This document shows, one piece after another, positions 60,381-64,000 of a stretch of 64,000 nucleotides of DNA. Made by a program: the position numbers and the translations under genes. The DNA comes from Onchidella celtica (taxonomy: Eukaryota; Mollusca; Gastropoda; Systellommatophora; Onchidiidae). Below the pieces are notes generated by a model. It made no database searches, was not told where the DNA came from, and saw only the letters and a program-made list of their open reading frames with translations. The stretch spans positions 36,647,339 through 36,711,338 of the forward strand of contig OZ007582.1 of the NCBI GenBank assembly GCA_963931925.1, given 5' to 3'. How positions within the stretch are numbered: the first letter of the stretch is position 1; each line of letters opens with the position of its first letter.

Positions 60381-61892
60381 AACATTCACAAGAAAGATGC
60401 ATTTTCATTAAAACAAACAACAATAACAACAACTGACTCAATATTCCGTCATCTGCTCTCTCCGCTCCTTGCTGCCCACAGCAATTCATACATTTGAATA
60501 CATGCAACAAAATGCGACTGTTCAAATCCCATGAAGCAACCATTATTCAGCAATACTCTTCATTTTGAAAGACGCATGCACAGTTTTGATCATTGTCCTT
60601 AAAACTCAATGTCGCAACGTCATGATCCAACTAGTCGGCCAGTCAAAATCGGTTGGTGCTCGCCTAAGCTAACCCGTTTTCCTGAGCGAAAGGGATGAGC
60701 TAGGTCAGGTATCAGATGTCACTAGATATGAGTTCCGGTAGTTAAAGATAGCCATTTCGGTGGAGATGAAACTCGTGAGCATTTCTGTTCTGAGGAACTT
60801 TGGGTTTATTTGTAAGAGAAAACAACCATGAAGGGTGTGTTGGTTTGTGTCCAAGATCAATACCCAAGCAGAAAACGCAACAATAACAAACCGTCGTCCA
60901 CTTCACGCAGTGGCGTATCGATGATTTTTTGGTGGTTTGGGGTAACGGCTCCTTATCACTGCAATGAGATGGTCGATCTACTTGCCAGCAACGCTGCTGT
61001 CGTGGGTGACTTGCGACACGACAGGGAAACGCTCGCGGAAGAAGACACTGAGGTGCCCCCCCCCCTCCCCCTCCAACCAGAATGATTAAGGCTGGATACA
61101 GACGGGGTGAGGGAAGAATGTGCGTCAAAGCCGGACGAACCCGACAAAATTATATGGAACCATCTGGCCACACAGACCATAAGTAGGAAAATCTTCGAAT
61201 TGATCATGGAACGGGGAGAGGAACACTTATGGAGATGCCCGGTGTGCTAGGATTCTGGTTCCTGTTATCAAATCATCAAATCAAATCCAGCATTGCTCAA
61301 TGACATGGTGAGAGCTATATCCTCACAAAATGGCGTATCCATTAATAGTTTTTAAAAGTACATGTATAGACAAAGGTTTCTGCCACACACGTGGCTGTAC
61401 ACATGAAACCCCAATCTCATCAAAGCTTCGAAAAGCTCCCCTGTAAAAATGGGAAAAAATCCTTGATACACCAGTTCATGATATGGACGACAAAATAATA
61501 ATTTATGTCTGAAAAAGTCAGAAGTCGAGACTGAACTGTGTGCTCTTTCCTTGACTCATATTTATATGAAGGAGAAACAGTTTGTTGACAGTCCTCCTTC
61601 CGTCTGTTTATCTCTTCTTAAAGCCAAACTTGCCACTGGTTTTTTTATGATTCTGCCTTCTGTTGGAACTTTTATCCTGTTTACCTGGTTTGCCTTTGTT
61701 CTCAGGGTCACACTGGCAACTTAGTTCTTCGTGCACTTAAAGGTCTGCTCCAATAGGAGAACACAAGATTTTGGGGAAGTCCGACGGAATTTCCGGTCAA
61801 AAGTAGGTCAGGCCTATCGTAACGAGGTCAGGTCAGGAAGTGAGGCAAACATTGAGTCTTTCGCATCGGGACGCAGTTGTAAATACACCACA

Positions 61893-64000
61893 ATGCGGAC
61901 AAAAACATGTGCTTGGGGAACGTGTAACAGTGACAGCCGCTATAGTGACAGGCCACATATGGCCGGTGTCACTTTCAGACCGTTTCCCAAGCCAAAAACA
62001 AAACTAGATAAGTGCAAAGAGTGGATTAAACTCTGTAACCGGCCACACGAGGACCTGAATGTGGACAAGATCAAGAGTTACACCTATGTCTGTTCAAAGG
62101 TGAGAGATTATTGTACTTTTTAAAATTTCATATTTTGCACAAATATTTCATAATTATTATTAAATTTCGACTGGTCTGCATCTCCATTGTTCACAGTCAT
62201 TTCTTATCTGTTGTTTACCCATCGACAATTTTCTTTGTTCTAACTGCATGAAACAATGAAAGCCGGCCTCCATGTTATTCTTCTAGCACTTACTACATTT
62301 GGCTATGATTATGATCAACTACCCAAAGGATCTCTTGGCCACCTTCAAAGTTTACTGATTTTCTCCGTCCTTTTCAGTCTGTCTTTGATGCAGAAGAATA
62401 ATGACGAAATGTGAATTTTAATTTTGTCCCTTCCTTTTTTTTCAATTTTATATATTGTAGGCCTAGATCTATGATGTTTCATAGTACAATATGACTTTTA
62501 GAGTTAGTCGTGTAATTTCACATTTCACTGTGTCTTTAAACAAAGTTTGAGATTATTTTCAATTTTTACTTCCAGCATTTCAAAGATGACACTTCAGAGT
62601 ATCCTGAACCTGCAGGCTGTGCTACCCCAGTCAGGAAAAGAAAGGCCCCAGCAGAACGGGATGGACCAACAAAGCAGAGGAGAAGTAAATATAATTGCAA
62701 ATTTAATATTCAGATTGATATATCATTAACCCTTTCATGTTTCAAACAAATTATCCGAGGAAGGGGGAGAGATGGTTGATTTTTCCTTACACCTGGTACC
62801 CTTTTTTTAAACCTTATCTTGTCACAACCATGTTCACTCTCATACACAGACATACATCATAATATATACAGTACATCTCCATACTCACTAGCAACAAAAC
62901 TGCAATAAGTCACAAATACAAGATAATGAATTTATTTATCAAATACAAAGCAGGTTAATTATATTATAGTAAAGATCAATAATGTGTACATGTGATTTTT
63001 ATTCCATCATAACTCAAAAGAGCTGCTAATAAATAACATCTCCACACAAAATACTCTGACATAAACAAGGCTACAAGGTATTAAATTTACTACAAATCAA
63101 TATGTTATATAAGTGTTTGCTCTTTGTTTCATTACAGAAAAAGCTACACCAGAAAGCAGCCCTGTCCCACAAGGATACAGTTCTGAGTACAGCACACTTA
63201 GGGACATATTGACATCACCCAAACTCTGTACAACAAAAGCAGTACCTGTATCAGCAACTGCAAAGCCACCGTTATCAACAGTGATAGACAACCCGGCGAT
63301 TACAAATTCAAATGTAATGTGATTGGCATCAACACCATCATCTTCATCATGTACAATGATAGCCAACCCATCAACTGTAAATTCAAATACTGTCATGTCA
63401 TTGTCATCAAGTCAGGAAATGCCACTTAAAGGTTTCAGTAGTGCTGTCATTAGCGATGAATCTGAAAACATTCCAAATTTCACTGCAATGATGAGAAGTC
63501 CATTACCAAAAGAAAAGTATAAATGTCATTTTGAAGAATCAGACCCACCCCAAAGCCCTGCACATAAAGGCATCCCATTATTTTCAAAACTCTTAACACC
63601 ACCAAAATCAAATAATATTTCTTGTAACACAAATCAGGAAAAATCTAGTCAGCATGACCAAATTTTATCATGTGTTCCTGACCTGGACTCACTTTTTCAA
63701 TCCCCCAGAAAGTACTCAGCATCTGAAGATTTCCATATCTTTTGCACAAAATGTAAATCACATATTGAACTATCAGAAAAAGATGTGAAAAGACTGTTCA
63801 GGAATAGATTTATCAACAAAGTTCTAGCAAATGATCCAACTTGCTTCTATTTCACTGGCATCCCTTGCACAGAATTGTTCAATGTGATTTTTGATTGGTT
63901 TGCACCCTATCTTGGTAATTTAACACAAAAGCGTAGAAAGAAGAAAATACTGGAACACAGAACAGAGTTTATGATGACACTAGTGAAGATAAGAAGGGGC
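61893..64000 (+). pseudogene. THAP-domain transposase-like gene, exons 1-3, in-frame TGA, truncated by window end
   Basis: Exon 1 is 61893-62099 (ATG MRTKTCAWGTCNSDSRY..., donor GTGAGA). Exon 2 is 62576-62684 (acceptor TTCCAG, donor GTAAAT). Exon 3 starts at 63138 (acceptor TTACAG) and stays open to the edge apart from one TGA at 63320-63322. The THAP zinc finger is complete across exons 1 and 2: C6-x4-C11...C67-x2-H70, with FRPFPKPKTKLDKCKEWI between. Exon 3 has a low-complexity Ser/Pro/Thr linker, then FHIFCTKCKSH and VKRLFRNRFINKVLANDPTC with FYFTGIPCTELFNVIFDWFA. This resembles the helix-turn-helix region preceding DDE_Tnp_4-type transposase cores; the core itself would lie beyond base 64000. 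Called a pseudogene because of the TGA, though a sequencing error cannot be excluded. Transposon ends were not found. Confidence 0.7.
63278..63408 (+). repeat. Intragenic 75-78-bp imperfect tandem repeat in the THAP gene linker
   Basis: TVIDNPAITNSNVM-stop-LAS (from 63278) and TMIANPSTVNSNTVMSLSS (from 63353) are two copies of one unit, differing by a 3-bp indel and substitutions. The copy-1 stop TGA aligns with Ser TCA in copy 2. Confidence 0.8.

Larger units (their letters stand above)
57694..61892. other. No gene; repeats and low complexity
   Basis: Contains (TC)n at 58050-58115, a 41-bp duplication (GAGGAAATTCAAGCCGCTG at 58737 and 58771), poly-C runs near 58637, 59347 and 59418, and a tandem duplication with a hairpin at 59960-60380. 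Sequence at 60600-60680 resembles 18900-18985. Sequence at 61290-61400 resembles 8640-8760 and 33700-33990, so several unclassified repeat families are present. Confidence 0.6.

Noticed and set aside
60742..61207. Overlapping 83-128-aa frames on both strands
   Set aside because: No recognisable domain, no splice support, and a poly-C run inside; judged chance ORFs.
61731..61892. Upstream ATG at 61731 for the THAP gene
   Set aside because: It is in frame, but THAP domains normally sit at the extreme N-terminus; the 54 extra residues show no recognisable feature, so ATG 61893 was preferred.

Overview
This is eukaryotic, almost certainly metazoan, nuclear DNA. Genes are split by canonical GT-AG introns, intergenic and intronic DNA is AT-rich, and the window is loaded with GA/CT microsatellites, short terminal-inverted-repeat elements, LINE remnants, a tRNA-derived SINE and a THAP-type DNA transposon. 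This mix, with a lophotrochozoan-looking myosin I, fits a mollusc (perhaps a marine gastropod). That placement is inference; no rRNA or mitochondrial marker is present.

The main gene is an unconventional class-I myosin (MYO1A/MYO1B-like) on the minus strand. Twenty-three coding exons were reconstructed by hand from splice sites and reading phase. The ATG is at 51048 and the last exon in the window ends at 1390. Their lengths sum to 2265 nt, so they join in frame into 755 codons: the whole motor domain (P-loop, switch I, switch II, actin-binding region, converter) and the start of the IQ neck. The rest of the neck and the membrane-binding tail lie beyond the left edge. The first coding exon begins with a splice acceptor, so at least one 5'UTR exon lies further right. 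Exon 7 has only 14 nt, and exon 13 is a 36-nt in-frame cassette candidate next to the switch II strand.

Layout: 1-1389, intron or flank with a degenerate THAP-like fragment; 1390-25518, myosin exons 23 to 3 in short introns carrying MITEs and minisatellites; 25519-49978, a single 24.5-kb intron 2 filled with repeats, LINE fragments and a 73-bp duplicate of the exon 4 splice junction; 49979-51064, exons 2 and 1 separated by a GAT-type microsatellite; 51065-53624, microsatellite-rich flank; 53625-53897, tRNA-derived SINE; 53900-57693, an apparently complete non-LTR retrotransposon (about 1000-aa endonuclease/reverse transcriptase) bracketed by a 29-bp target-site duplication; 57694-61892, repeats and no gene; 61893-64000, a THAP-domain transposase-like gene on the plus strand, cut by the window edge and carrying one in-frame TGA.

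The myosin is the only host gene recognised. Everything else that codes is mobile-element derived. No prokaryotic, CRISPR-like or otherwise novel multi-gene system was found. The most notable points are the LINE whose stop codon is the first unit of its tail repeat, the THAP nonsense codon traceable through an internal repeat, the duplicated exon 4 junction, and the candidate cassette exon.
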